Made by a program: the position numbers and the translations under genes
The notes under the pieces: model-generated
What the model saw: the letters and a program-made list of their open reading frames with translations, nothing else
Databases searched by the model: none
What the model was told of the DNA's origin: nothing
Assembly (NCBI RefSeq): GCF_902506375.1
Contig: NZ_LR733284.1
Location: forward strand, 624,071 to 688,070
Direction: 5' to 3'
DNA from: Microbacterium sp. 8M
GTDB lineage: Bacteria > Actinomycetota > Actinomycetes > Actinomycetales > Microbacteriaceae
DNA: 64,000 bases
Shown here: piece by piece, positions 22,386 to 30,470 of the stretch
Position numbering within the stretch: position 1 is the first letter of the stretch
Layout: each line of letters starts with the position of its first letter

Positions 22386-23447
22386 GTGACTTCGAGCTCC
22401 GCCGCCACGGGTTCGCGCCTCGCGAGCCGTCTCGGCTTCAGCGACCGCGTCTTCGTCGGCCCCGCCGCGCGCAAGCTCGCCCGCGAGGTCGAAGCGGGGC
22501 TCGACCTGGTCGAAGAAGGCCTCGCCGAGGACCTGCACGTCGCGGACTCGCTCGCCGACGCGACCAGCCGCTACCTGTACGAGGCCGGCGGCAAGCGGGT
22601 GCGCCCCGTGCTGGCGCTGCTCACCGCGCAGCTCGGCGACGGCAACCTGCCCGCCGTGATCGACATCGCCAAGGCCCTGGAGCTCACCCACCTCGGCTCG
22701 CTGTACCACGACGACGTCATGGACGGCGCCGATCGTCGTCGCGGCGTCCCCGCCGCCCACGCGGTGTGGGGCAACAATGTGGCGATCCTCACCGGGGACA
22801 TCCTGTTCTCCCGGGCGCTCAAGCTCATGAGCGGCCACGGGGATCGCGCGATCCGGCTGCAGGCGGACACCTTCGAGCGCCTCGTGCTCGGGCAGATGCA
22901 CGAGACCGTGGGCCCGCAGCCCGGCGACGATCCGATCGACTTCTACATCCAGGTGCTCGCGGACAAGACCGGATCCCTCATCGCTGCCGCGACCCAGGCC
23001 GGCGCCATCTTCTCCGGTGCTCCCGCCGAGTTCGAGGAGCCGCTGCGCGTCTACGGCGAGAAGGTCGGCGTCGCGTTCCAGCTGCTGGACGACGTGATCG
23101 ATCTGTCGGCGAAGCCCGAGGACACCGGCAAGGTGCCGGGCACCGACCTCCGCGCCGGGGTGCCGACCATGCCCTCGCTGCTGCTGGGCGTCGAGACGGA
23201 TCCGGAGTCGGTCGCTCTCGCCGCCGAGATCGACGCCGGCGTGCGGCGGATCGCCGCGGGCGAGGATCCCGCGATCCTCGACGACGCCCTCGCCCGCCTG
23301 CGCGATCACGACGTCACCCGCAAGACGCTCGAGCTGGCCCGCAGCTGGACCCGGGGCGCGATCGACGAGCTCGCCGTGCTGCCCAAGGGCGCCGTGCGCG
23401 AGGCGCTGACCCGGTTCGCGGAGACGCTCGCGGACCGCAGCAGCTGA
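22386..23447 (+). CDS. Polyprenyl diphosphate synthase for the menaquinone side chain
   Basis: 353 residues. A trans-isoprenyl synthase with both Asp-rich motifs: YHDDVMDGADRRRG (near residue 108) and LLDDVIDLSAKPEDTGK (near 235), plus GGKRVRPVLALL. It lengthens farnesyl or geranyl diphosphate with isopentenyl diphosphate; the position after menG points to the long side chain of menaquinone. Chain length cannot be read safely. GTG 22386 is supported by the -10 hexamer seven bases upstream. It is 20 bases from the next gene, probably one operon. Confidence 0.92.
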   Translation: MTSSSAATGSRLASRLGFSDRVFVGPAARKLAREVEAGLDLVEEGLAEDLHVADSLADATSRYLYEAGGKRVRPVLALLTAQLGDGNLPAVIDIAKALELTHLGSLYHDDVMDGADRRRGVPAAHAVWGNNVAILTGDILFSRALKLMSGHGDRAIRLQADTFERLVLGQMHETVGPQPGDDPIDFYIQVLADKTGSLIAAATQAGAIFSGAPAEFEEPLRVYGEKVGVAFQLLDDVIDLSAKPEDTGKVPGTDLRAGVPTMPSLLLGVETDPESVALAAEIDAGVRRIAAGEDPAILDDALARLRDHDVTRKTLELARSWTRGAIDELAVLPKGAVREALTRFAETLADRSS

Positions 23448-23467
23448 CCGCTGCCGAAAGGAACACC

Positions 23468-24841
23468 ATGACCAAGCTCAGGCTTGCCATCGTCGGTGCC
23501 GGCCCCGCCGGCATCTACGCAGCCGACCTCCTGCTCAAGGCCGAGCGCCGCTTCGACGTGTCGATCGACCTGTTCGAGCAGCTCCCCGCGCCCTACGGCC
23601 TGGTCCGCTACGGGGTCGCTCCGGATCACCCGCGCATCAAGGGCATCATCACCGCCCTGCGCGATGTGCTGGACCGCGGCGACATCCGCCTCTTCGGCAA
23701 CGTGAACTTCGGCACCGACATCACCCTCGACGACCTGAAGCGCCACTACAACGCGGTGATCTTCGCGACCGGTGCCCGCCGCGACACGGATCTGGACATC
23801 CCCGGCATCGACGCGATCGGATCCTACGGCGCCGCCGACTACGTGAGCTGGTTCGACGGGCACCCCGACGTGCCGCGGGAGTGGCCGCTGGACGCGCAGT
23901 CGGTCGCCGTGATCGGCAACGGCAACGTGGCGCTGGACGTGTCCCGCATGCTCGCCAAGCACGCCGAGGACCTGCTCGTCACCGAGGTGCCGGCCAACGT
24001 CTACGAGGGCTTGAAGAGCAGCGCCGTCACCGATGTGCACGTGTTCGGACGCCGCGGGCCCGCGCAGGTGAAGTTCACCCCGCTCGAGCTGCGCGAGCTC
24101 GGCGAGTTGCGCGACGTCGACATGGTCGTCTACGACGAGGACTTCGACTACGACGACGCGTCCCGCGACGCGATCGCGAGCAACAAGCAGGTCATGGTCA
24201 TCGACCGCGTGCTGCAGTCGTGGCGCAAGCGCGACTCCGTCAACAACGCCGGCGGCTCCGCGTCGCGCCGCCTGCACCTGCACTTCTGGGCGCGTCCCGT
24301 CGAGATCCGCACCGACGAGAACGGCCGGGTCGCCGCCCTCGTCTACGAGCGCACGAAGCCCGACGGCACCGGCGGCGCGGTGGGCACCGGCGAGCTGCGC
24401 GAGGTGCCCATCCAGGCCCTCTACCGCGCGGTCGGCTACTTCGGCTCCCCGCTTCCCGGTGTGCCCTTCGACAAGAAGCACGGCGTGATCCCGAACCGCG
24501 AGGGGCAGGTGCTCGCGAAGGACTCGAACCAGCGGGTGCCCGGCATCTACGCGACCGGCTGGATCAAGCGCGGCCCCGTCGGCCTCATCGGCCACACGAA
24601 GTCGGACGCGATGGAGACGGTGCGCCACCTCATCAACGACCAGGGATCCTGGTGGCAGCCGGAGGACCCGTCCGAAGAGGCGGTCCCGGCGCTGCTCGCC
24701 GAGCGCGGCGTGCGGTGGACCGACCTCGATGGCTGGCACCGCCTGGACGAGCACGAGATCTCTCTGGGTGCCGCCGAGGAGCGGGCCCGCATCAAGGTGG
24801 TCCCGCGCGAGGATATGGTGCGCATCTCCCGCGCGGAGTGA
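23468..24841 (+). CDS. fprA: FprA-type NADPH-ferredoxin reductase (adrenodoxin reductase family)
   Basis: 457 residues. Two Rossmann folds are visible: IVGAGPAGIYAADLLLK for FAD at the N-terminus and VAVIGNGNVALDVSRMLAK for NADPH near residue 150. LPAPYGLVRYGVAPDHPRIKGI and GWIKRGPVGLIGHTKSDA are typical of mycobacterial FprA and mitochondrial adrenodoxin reductase. It passes electrons between NADPH and ferredoxin. AAAGGAACACC precedes the ATG. Being next to quinone genes may reflect a redox operon; no ferredoxin gene is adjacent. Confidence 0.9.
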   Translation: MTKLRLAIVGAGPAGIYAADLLLKAERRFDVSIDLFEQLPAPYGLVRYGVAPDHPRIKGIITALRDVLDRGDIRLFGNVNFGTDITLDDLKRHYNAVIFATGARRDTDLDIPGIDAIGSYGAADYVSWFDGHPDVPREWPLDAQSVAVIGNGNVALDVSRMLAKHAEDLLVTEVPANVYEGLKSSAVTDVHVFGRRGPAQVKFTPLELRELGELRDVDMVVYDEDFDYDDASRDAIASNKQVMVIDRVLQSWRKRDSVNNAGGSASRRLHLHFWARPVEIRTDENGRVAALVYERTKPDGTGGAVGTGELREVPIQALYRAVGYFGSPLPGVPFDKKHGVIPNREGQVLAKDSNQRVPGIYATGWIKRGPVGLIGHTKSDAMETVRHLINDQGSWWQPEDPSEEAVPALLAERGVRWTDLDGWHRLDEHEISLGAAEERARIKVVPREDMVRISRAE

Positions 24842-24955
24842 CGAGCCGGATCCGCGGCGCGCGGTCGCACGGGGCGAGGTCGCCGGCACGCACCGCCACG
24901 CCCTGCACGGCGACCACGACGACGAGCACTGAGTCCCGCTCCGAGAGGCCGTGAG

Positions 24956-24991
24956 AAGGGGGACGCGCCGTCCGAGCGGCGCATCCCCCTT
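24956..24991 (+). terminator. Terminator after the fprA gene
   Basis: AAGGGGGACGCGCCG (24956-24970) and CGGCGCATCCCCCTT (24977-24991) form a 15-bp stem with one mismatch and a 6-base loop. It also faces the end of the leftward COG0523 gene, so it may work both ways. Confidence 0.75.
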
Positions 24992-25057
24992 CGTCGTCCC
25001 GGCGCCCCCAGCGGCGCCGGGACCCTCTGCCACCCGGCGCCGCTGCCGGGGTGAGGC

Positions 25058-26089
25058 TCATTCGTGCCGGTCGGTCGCCGTCGTCCACGCCGGGAACGGA
25101 TCCGCGTAGCCGGCCCAGGAGCTCGGCCCTGCCGCGATCTCGTCATCGCTGAGCGCGGCCTCGTCCAGCGCGGAGGCCAGTCGCGTGTGGTCGAGATCGA
25201 TCCCGATGAACGCCAGATCCTGTCCGACTGCGAGCAGTTCGTCGTCATCGGCGAGGGCGGCGTCGGCGGCGATCGGACTCAGGGAGATGACGCGGCCGAC
25301 GTGCTCCCACTGCCCGACGACCCCGGGGCGGGTGGCGAGCCGGCAGAATCCTGCGGACCGGACCACGAGCCCGAACTCGCCGGGCTCGATCCGCTCATCG
25401 AGCAGGTGCTGCAGCCGGCCCGGGTGCAGCGGACGGATCTGCTCGTAGCGCACGGCGCTCACCCGCCGGTCGGTCATGTGCGGATCGAAGTCGCCGTTGA
25501 GAAGGCAGATCCACCCCGCGCGATCCTGCTCCACGGAATACGGCTCGTCGAACTCGAGATGCGAGGTCCCCTCGCGATGCAGCCGCAACCGCGCCCGGGG
25601 ACTCAGATGGTTGACCAGCGCCATCGCGACGGCGAGCTCTTCGGGCGGAAGCGCGGCCCAGTTCACCAGGACGATCGTCGAGGCGTATTCGAGCTGCGTC
25701 ACGGCCAGCTGGGCGCTCGCCTCGAGTCGTGCGGCCACCCCGCTCTCGGCGTCGCGCAGGGCGACGTGGTCATCCCGGAGCAGGTCGTCGAGCAGGTGCG
25801 CCGCGTCGGCCACGCACACCAGGCCGAGCAGCCGGGCGCGTGCCTCCTGATCGGCGAACGCGCCGATCAGCTCCGTCACCGGCACCTCGTCGGGCACCTC
25901 CAGCACTGCGCCCGTCGCCGGGTCCTTCCAGGATGCGAGGATGACCGCCTCGTGCGCGGGGTCCGGTGATCCGGCTACTCGGGAGGCGGGCAGCAGAGGG
26001 CGGCCGGTCGACGCCGCCAGTCGTCGCGCATACCCCTGCCGTTCCGGTCTGCATACGCCGACCACGGCGATCACGCCTATCGATTCCAC
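25058..26089 (-). CDS. COG0523/YciC-like protein with degenerate GTPase domain
   Basis: 343 residues from GTG 26089, chosen because GAAGGA lies eight bases upstream; an in-frame ATG at 26125 would start almost inside the predicted operator. The C-terminal half is a clear YciC/ZigA-type CobW domain: IRPLHPGRLQHLLDE, VRSAGFCRLATRPGVVGQWEHVG, GQDLAFIGIDLDHTRLASALDEAALSDDEIAAG and DPFPAW. The N-terminal half keeps the fold pattern but not the GTPase motifs: the P-loop position reads GVCRPERQGYARR, no CxCC occurs, and NKxD is replaced by NWAAL. So it probably cannot hydrolyse GTP. A zinc-starvation role as a scaffold or zinc carrier is inferred from family and from the operator 41 bases upstream. 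Confidence 0.8.
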   Translation of the reverse strand: MESIGVIAVVGVCRPERQGYARRLAASTGRPLLPASRVAGSPDPAHEAVILASWKDPATGAVLEVPDEVPVTELIGAFADQEARARLLGLVCVADAAHLLDDLLRDDHVALRDAESGVAARLEASAQLAVTQLEYASTIVLVNWAALPPEELAVAMALVNHLSPRARLRLHREGTSHLEFDEPYSVEQDRAGWICLLNGDFDPHMTDRRVSAVRYEQIRPLHPGRLQHLLDERIEPGEFGLVVRSAGFCRLATRPGVVGQWEHVGRVISLSPIAADAALADDDELLAVGQDLAFIGIDLDHTRLASALDEAALSDDEIAAGPSSWAGYADPFPAWTTATDRHE

Positions 26090-26129
26090 TCGTCGTCCTT
26101 CAGTCCTGCGGGTTGCCGGTATCATCCGT

Positions 26130-26142
26130 AATGATAATCATT
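26130..26142. promoter_or_regulatory. Predicted Zur operator 1
   Basis: AATGATAATCATT, a perfect 13-bp palindrome with central A, between the divergent COG0523-like gene and the L36 operon. Its GATAAT half also resembles a -10. Fur-family zinc repressors of actinobacteria bind palindromes of this kind, and both flanking genes are classic Zur targets. The same design is found at 30471-30483. Confidence 0.8.
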
Positions 26143-26161
26143 CTCAGTAAGGAGTTCAGCC

Positions 26162-26284
26162 ATGAAGGTTCGCGCCTCGATCAAGTCGTTGAAGAAGCAG
26201 CCCGGTGCGCAGGTCGTGCGCCGTCGCGGCAAGGTCTTCGTCATCAACAAGCTCAACCCCCGTTTCAAGGGCCGCCAGGGCTGA
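26162..26284 (+). CDS. rpmJ2: Ribosomal protein L36, zinc-independent (C-) paralogue
   Basis: 40 residues ([19 protein letters not shown]...FKGRQG). Zinc-binding L36 carries a C-C-C-H site; here no Cys or His exists at all, so this is the C- form used when zinc is short, equivalent to E. coli YkgO. AAGGAG lies seven bases before the ATG. It heads the operon downstream of the predicted Zur operator. The zinc-binding copy is expected beyond the right edge, after infA, as is usual. Too short for normal gene finding but certain by sequence. Confidence 0.96.
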   Translation: MKVRASIKSLKKQPGAQVVRRRGKVFVINKLNPRFKGRQG

Positions 26285-26318
26285 ACAGACCGCGCACGCC
26301 ACGACCCCGGGAGACACC

Positions 26319-27227
26319 ATGTCCGACACCTTCGCCACGACCCGCCTCGAGGCGCTGCACCGCTTCGAGACCGGATCCGGATTCCTCGCCGCCCTAGACC
26401 AGAGCGGGGGGAGCACTCCGGCGGCGCTGAGCCGATACGGCATCACCGCATCGGAATACGCCGGTGAGGAGGAGATGGCCGACCTCATCCACGCCGCGAG
26501 GACGCGCGTCATCGCCAGTCCGGCGTTCACGAGCGACCGGATCCTGGGTGCGATCCTGTTCGCCGGAACCGTCGATCGGCGGATCGAGGGGCGCGGCGTC
26601 GTCGACTACCTCTGGGATGTCAAGGGCATCCTGCCGTTCCTGAAGATCGACGTCGGGCTGGATGAGGAGCGCGACGGCGTGCAGCCGATGCGGGAGATCC
26701 CCGACCTCGACGCGCTCCTTGCCTGGGCCGCCGAACGCCGGATCTTCGGCACGAAGGAGCGCTCGTTCATCCGTGCCGCCGATCCAGCCGGCATCGAGCT
26801 GGTCGTCACTCAGCAGCTCCGGATCGCCGAGCACGTCCTGGCCGCGGGCCTCCTGCCGATCCTGGAACCGGAGATCGACATCTCCGCGCCGGACAAGGCG
26901 GAGGCGGAGGAGCAGCTCCTGGCGCAGCTGATCCGCGGGCTCGACGCCCTGCCCGGCGACGGGAAGGTGGCGGTCAAGGTCACGATCCCGACCGTGGACG
27001 GTTTCTACACCGGGCTCATGGCCCACCCCCGCGTGGCCCGGGTCGTGGCGCTCTCGGGCGGCTACCCCCGTGCGGAGGCGAATGCGCGGCTCGCCCGCAA
27101 TCCCGGGCTCATCGCGAGCTTCAGCCGCGCCCTGCTCGACGGGCTCGCCGCGCAGCAGGTCGAAGAGGAGTTCGACCGGACGCTGGATTCATCGATCGCC
27201 TCGATCCACCGGGCGTCGGTGGCCTGA
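26319..27227 (+). CDS. fba: Fructose-bisphosphate aldolase class I
   Basis: 302 residues. FLAALDQSGGSTPAAL, RILGAILFAGTVDR, RIFGTKERSFI and the Schiff-base Lys K220 in VKVTIPT follow the staphylococcal class I aldolase (FdaB) closely. It splits fructose 1,6-bisphosphate through a covalent Lys intermediate and needs no metal, unlike the zinc-dependent class II enzyme that most actinobacteria use. Placement directly after the C- L36 gene under a Zur-like operator suggests it replaces the class II enzyme under zinc starvation. GGGAG precedes the ATG; the stop overlaps the next start (TGATG). Confidence 0.92.
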   Translation: MSDTFATTRLEALHRFETGSGFLAALDQSGGSTPAALSRYGITASEYAGEEEMADLIHAARTRVIASPAFTSDRILGAILFAGTVDRRIEGRGVVDYLWDVKGILPFLKIDVGLDEERDGVQPMREIPDLDALLAWAAERRIFGTKERSFIRAADPAGIELVVTQQLRIAEHVLAAGLLPILEPEIDISAPDKAEAEEQLLAQLIRGLDALPGDGKVAVKVTIPTVDGFYTGLMAHPRVARVVALSGGYPRAEANARLARNPGLIASFSRALLDGLAAQQVEEEFDRTLDSSIASIHRASVA

Positions 27228-28360
27228 TGACCTTCGGAACGCCCTCGCCGGTTCCGAGGGTCCTCGACGCGCTCGTGATCGGCGCCGGGCCCGCCGGGAT
27301 CGGCACCGCCCTCGCTCTGGCCGCGGTGGAGGACCTCACATTCGGCGTGCTCGAGCGCGGCCGCATCGGCCAGACCTTCCTGGACTGGCCGGCCGAGCAG
27401 GCCTTCCTCACCCCGTCGTTCACCGGCAACGGCTTCGGTGCGACCGATCTGAACGCGGTACGCCCGGAGACCTCCCCGGCGTTCAGTCTCGGAGTGGACT
27501 ATCCGGACGGAGCGCAGTACGCCAGATACCTGCGCAGCGTGGCGAAGCACTTCCGCGTCCCGGTGCTCGATGAGACCGAGGTCACGGCGGTGGCCCGCCA
27601 CGCGGAAGGGTTCGAAGCGCAGTCGTCGCGGGGGCCCGTCCTCGCCCGAACGATCGTGTGGGCCGGCGGGGAGTTCCACGATCCGCTGCCGCCGCGGCTG
27701 GCCGGGGGCGGACTCTGCGATCCCGCGCGCGCGGCCGAGGCGTGGGCGCCGCGCGCGGGGCGCGTCGTCGTGATCGGCGGCTACGAATCAGGACTGGACC
27801 TGGCTTGCCACCACGTCGAGCGCGGGGCCGAGGTCACCGTCGTCGACGGCGCCGCGCCCTGGGATGCGGGCAGCGGCTCGGATCCGTCGTTCCGGCTCGC
27901 GCCGCGGTCCCGGATCCGGCTGCGGGCGGCGCAGCGCACAGGACGGCTCACACTCACCGGAGCGCACGCCACCGGCATCAAGCGCGACGGCGCCGCATGG
28001 CGGGTCGGCCTGGACGACGGCACCCGGGTGCGCGCCGACTCGCGGCCGATCGCCGCGACCGGTTACGGGCCGGGCCTCGGAGCGGTCGGCGACCTGTTCG
28101 ACCGGCGCCCGGACGGCTGGCCCGAGCTCGATGAGGATGACCAGTCGACGGTCGCCCAGGGCCTGTTCCTCGCGGGACCCGCGATCCGGCACGGCGGCCT
28201 GAAGTTCTGCTTCATCTACAAGTTCCGCCAGCGCTTCGCCCACATCGCCCGGGTGATCGGCGAGCGGGCAGGGAAGGACGTCGGTGCGCTGGAGGCCTGG
28301 CGGGCGGCGGGCATGCTCACCGATGACCTCTCCTGCTGCGGGGTGGAGTGCGCGTGTTGA
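27227..28360 (+). CDS. FAD/NAD(P)-binding oxidoreductase (CzcO-like flavoprotein) with Cys-rich tail
   Basis: 377 residues. The FAD site is VIGAGPAGIGTALA (residues 18-31) and the NAD(P) site VVVIGGYESGLDLA (about 180-193). GRIGQTFLDWPAEQAFLTPSFTGNGFG resembles the CzcO/ArsO-like flavoprotein group. The last eight residues, CCGVECAC, hold four Cys and look like a metal or disulfide-relay site. It overlaps the aldolase stop by one base and the transporter start by 13, so all are translated together. Reaction and substrate are unknown; the operon implies a role in zinc limitation, perhaps redox release or oxidation of a metal-thiol or metallophore compound. Confidence 0.75.
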   Translation: MTFGTPSPVPRVLDALVIGAGPAGIGTALALAAVEDLTFGVLERGRIGQTFLDWPAEQAFLTPSFTGNGFGATDLNAVRPETSPAFSLGVDYPDGAQYARYLRSVAKHFRVPVLDETEVTAVARHAEGFEAQSSRGPVLARTIVWAGGEFHDPLPPRLAGGGLCDPARAAEAWAPRAGRVVVIGGYESGLDLACHHVERGAEVTVVDGAAPWDAGSGSDPSFRLAPRSRIRLRAAQRTGRLTLTGAHATGIKRDGAAWRVGLDDGTRVRADSRPIAATGYGPGLGAVGDLFDRRPDGWPELDEDDQSTVAQGLFLAGPAIRHGGLKFCFIYKFRQRFAHIARVIGERAGKDVGALEAWRAAGMLTDDLSCCGVECAC

Positions 28361-29358
28361 CGGCACCGCTGCGCGCCGGCGCCATCACGGCGCTGCTCGT
28401 CGGCGCGATCCTCGCGGGAAGCCTGCTCGGCGCGTTCGCGCCCGCCACCGGGCAGCATCTCGCCCGGTTCGCGGATCCGCTGATCCTGCTGCTCGTGGGG
28501 AGCCTGTTCTTCACCCTGCGCCTGGGCGGGCTGGCGGCGCTGCGCCGCGCGCCGCGCGCGGTGCTGCTCGCGCTGGGGATGAACTTCCTCGCGATCCCGG
28601 CCGTCGCGTACGCGCTCACCGCGCTGCTGCCGAGCGAGGCGCTGCGACTCGGCGCGCTCCTGTACTGTCTCGCGCCGTGCACGGACTGGTTCCTCGGCTT
28701 CACGCGCCTGGCCGGTGGCGACACCACGATCGGCGCCGCCTTGATCCCGGTGCAGATGACACTGCAGCTGCTGCTGTACCCGCTCTGGCTGGGCCTGTTC
28801 GCGCACGGCCGCGGCGACGGGATGCTCGCGGCGGGGGCGACGGCGCTCCCGACGCTGCTGACCTGGTTCGCGCTGCCGGCCGTCCTCGGTCTCGGGATGC
28901 GTCTGCTGATGCGGCTCGTGCTGCCCATGACCGTGCGCGCGGGCATCGTCGGCGCGGTCGACAGGGCCGTCCCCGGCATCATCGCCGCGGTGATCGTGGC
29001 GATCTTCGCCGGGAACATCGGCACGATCCTCGCGGATCCGGGTGCCTTCGCCGGTGTGCTGGGCGTCGTGTTCCTGTTCTTCGCGGTTGTCTTCGTGCTC
29101 GGCGAGGGCGTGTCGCGGCTGTTCCGTCTCCGCTCCCCGGTGCACGCCCTGCTCACCATGACGACCTCGGCGCGCAACGCCCCGCTGATGCTCGCGGTCA
29201 CCATGGTCGCCCTGCCCGATCAGCCGATCGTGCATGCCGCGATCGTCCTGGGCATGCTCGCCGAGTTCCCGCATCTCACGGTCGTCACGCAGCTGCTGCG
29301 GCACCGGGCAGCGCGGTCCTTGCCGATCTCAGTCGCTGAGCCGGCGATAACGCCGTAG
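28348..29358 (+). CDS. BASS-superfamily transporter (ACR3-like)
   Basis: 336 residues, about ten transmembrane helices. The segment LGALLYCLAPCTDWFLGFTRLAGGDTTIGAAL resembles ACR3 arsenite carriers and bile-acid:sodium symporters, with C107 and C111 in the helix where ACR3 has its essential Cys. The C-terminal TTSARNAPLMLAVTMVALPD is also family-like. It starts inside the flavoprotein gene (GTG 28348; GTG 28354 possible) and overlaps the convergent COG0523 gene by 30 bases. No arsenic genes (arsR, arsC) are present, so arsenite is not the obvious substrate. Export or import of a thiol- or metal-linked small molecule is inferred. Confidence 0.78.
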   Translation: MRVLTAPLRAGAITALLVGAILAGSLLGAFAPATGQHLARFADPLILLLVGSLFFTLRLGGLAALRRAPRAVLLALGMNFLAIPAVAYALTALLPSEALRLGALLYCLAPCTDWFLGFTRLAGGDTTIGAALIPVQMTLQLLLYPLWLGLFAHGRGDGMLAAGATALPTLLTWFALPAVLGLGMRLLMRLVLPMTVRAGIVGAVDRAVPGIIAAVIVAIFAGNIGTILADPGAFAGVLGVVFLFFAVVFVLGEGVSRLFRLRSPVHALLTMTTSARNAPLMLAVTMVALPDQPIVHAAIVLGMLAEFPHLTVVTQLLRHRAARSLPISVAEPAITP

Positions 29359-30399
29359 CCGACGCAGCCCGGCGGCGTCCGGGCGCTCGGAGGGCACGGC
29401 GGCGACCTCCTCCAGGCGCGTCCGGGCCGCGACGGGATCCAGGTGCAGCCCGATGGCGACCAGTTCGCCCTCGTCCGGCGGCTCGGGCAGCGCGGCGACA
29501 TGGATCATCCGGCCCACCAGGTTGACGAGATAACCGCGCTCGCGGTTCGCGTCGCGCACCCGCACGCGCCCCTTGATCCGGTACGCGCCTGCAGGCGGAT
29601 CCTCGAGCAGATCCACGAGTGCGCCGGGCGAGACGGGCGCGCTCATCGGCACCGAGGCGGCCTGCGCGTGCTCGTGCGCGCCGTGATGGCTGCGCCCGTG
29701 CGCGTCCTCGCGCAGCAGTCGCGCGATCGGCAGCTCGTCCGCGGGCTCCTCGTCCGAGGCGATGTCGAACGCGAGAGCGGGATCGATCCGTCCCCCGCTC
29801 GCGACCGCGATCTGCGCGTGCGGATTGCGCGCGAGCACCCGTTCGCGGATCCGCCCGATCGTCTGCGTGCGCGTCTCCGGCGGGAGGAGGTCCGACTTGC
29901 CGATCACCACGAGCGTGGACGCGACGTGACGCAGCGGCGGCTCCGGCCAGGTGTCCACCGTGCGGAAGTGCTCCACCGCGTCGATCACCTCGATGACCCC
30001 TCCGGGGCGCACCCGCTCGGCGCCGCTGAAGCGGATCAGCCGCGCCAGCGCGATCGGGTCGGCGGCACCACTGGCCTCCACGACGATGGCGTCCAGCCGG
30101 AGCCGGGGGTGGCTGAGCTTCTCCAGCGCGTCGTCGAGACCTCCCGCATCGGGCAGGCAGCACAGACAGCCGCCGGAGATCGCCGCGGCCTCGTCGATCT
30201 GCCCCGTCACGAGCGCCGCGTCCACGTTGATGGTGCCGAAGTCGTTCACGACCACGCCCAGCCGTGCACCGGGCGCTCGCAGCAGGTGGTTGAGCAGCGA
30301 GGTCTTGCCTGCGCCGAGGTGGCCCGCCACGACGATCACCGGAACCCGGGCGTCCGCCGAGAGCCGTGCCGTTGTCAGCGAGGAGTCGGGTTCGCTCAT
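29329..30399 (-). CDS. COG0523 (CobW/ZNG1-type) metallochaperone GTPase
   Basis: 356 residues. A complete G3E GTPase: Walker A GHLGAGKTS (26-34), the metal-binding CxCC at 78-81 (GGCLCCLP), VEASGAADP, and GKSD in the NKxD position. A His-rich linker (HGRSHHGAHEHAQ, about residues 235-247) precedes the CobW C-terminal domain (YRIKGRVRVRD...LVGRMIHVA). These proteins deliver zinc to target enzymes such as methionine aminopeptidase in a GTP-dependent way. A Zur-like palindrome lies 72 bases upstream of the ATG, so it should be induced by zinc starvation. It converges on the transporter gene. Confidence 0.9.
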   Translation of the reverse strand: MSEPDSSLTTARLSADARVPVIVVAGHLGAGKTSLLNHLLRAPGARLGVVVNDFGTINVDAALVTGQIDEAAAISGGCLCCLPDAGGLDDALEKLSHPRLRLDAIVVEASGAADPIALARLIRFSGAERVRPGGVIEVIDAVEHFRTVDTWPEPPLRHVASTLVVIGKSDLLPPETRTQTIGRIRERVLARNPHAQIAVASGGRIDPALAFDIASDEEPADELPIARLLREDAHGRSHHGAHEHAQAASVPMSAPVSPGALVDLLEDPPAGAYRIKGRVRVRDANRERGYLVNLVGRMIHVAALPEPPDEGELVAIGLHLDPVAARTRLEEVAAVPSERPDAAGLRRLRRYRRLSD

Positions 30400-30470
30400 C
30401 TGTCTCCGTTCGCCTCCTGGTCATCCCGCCCGGGCGCGGATGGGGTCACGGGAGGGAAACGCGTTCGGAT

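Noticed and set aside
24838..24954. GTG frame overlapping the fprA stop (VTSRIRGARSHG...)
   Set aside because: Arg/Thr low-complexity sequence running into the terminator stem; no binding site of its own.
26123..26125. ATG 26125 as start of the COG0523-like gene
   Set aside because: It would place the start five bases from the predicted operator and leave the good GAAGGA site unused; GTG 26089 fits better.
28348..29358. Carrier considered as an arsenite exporter (Acr3)
   Set aside because: No arsR, arsC or arsenic-type regulator nearby; the operon is headed by the C- L36 gene and class I aldolase under a Zur-like site. It is kept as ACR3-like only.
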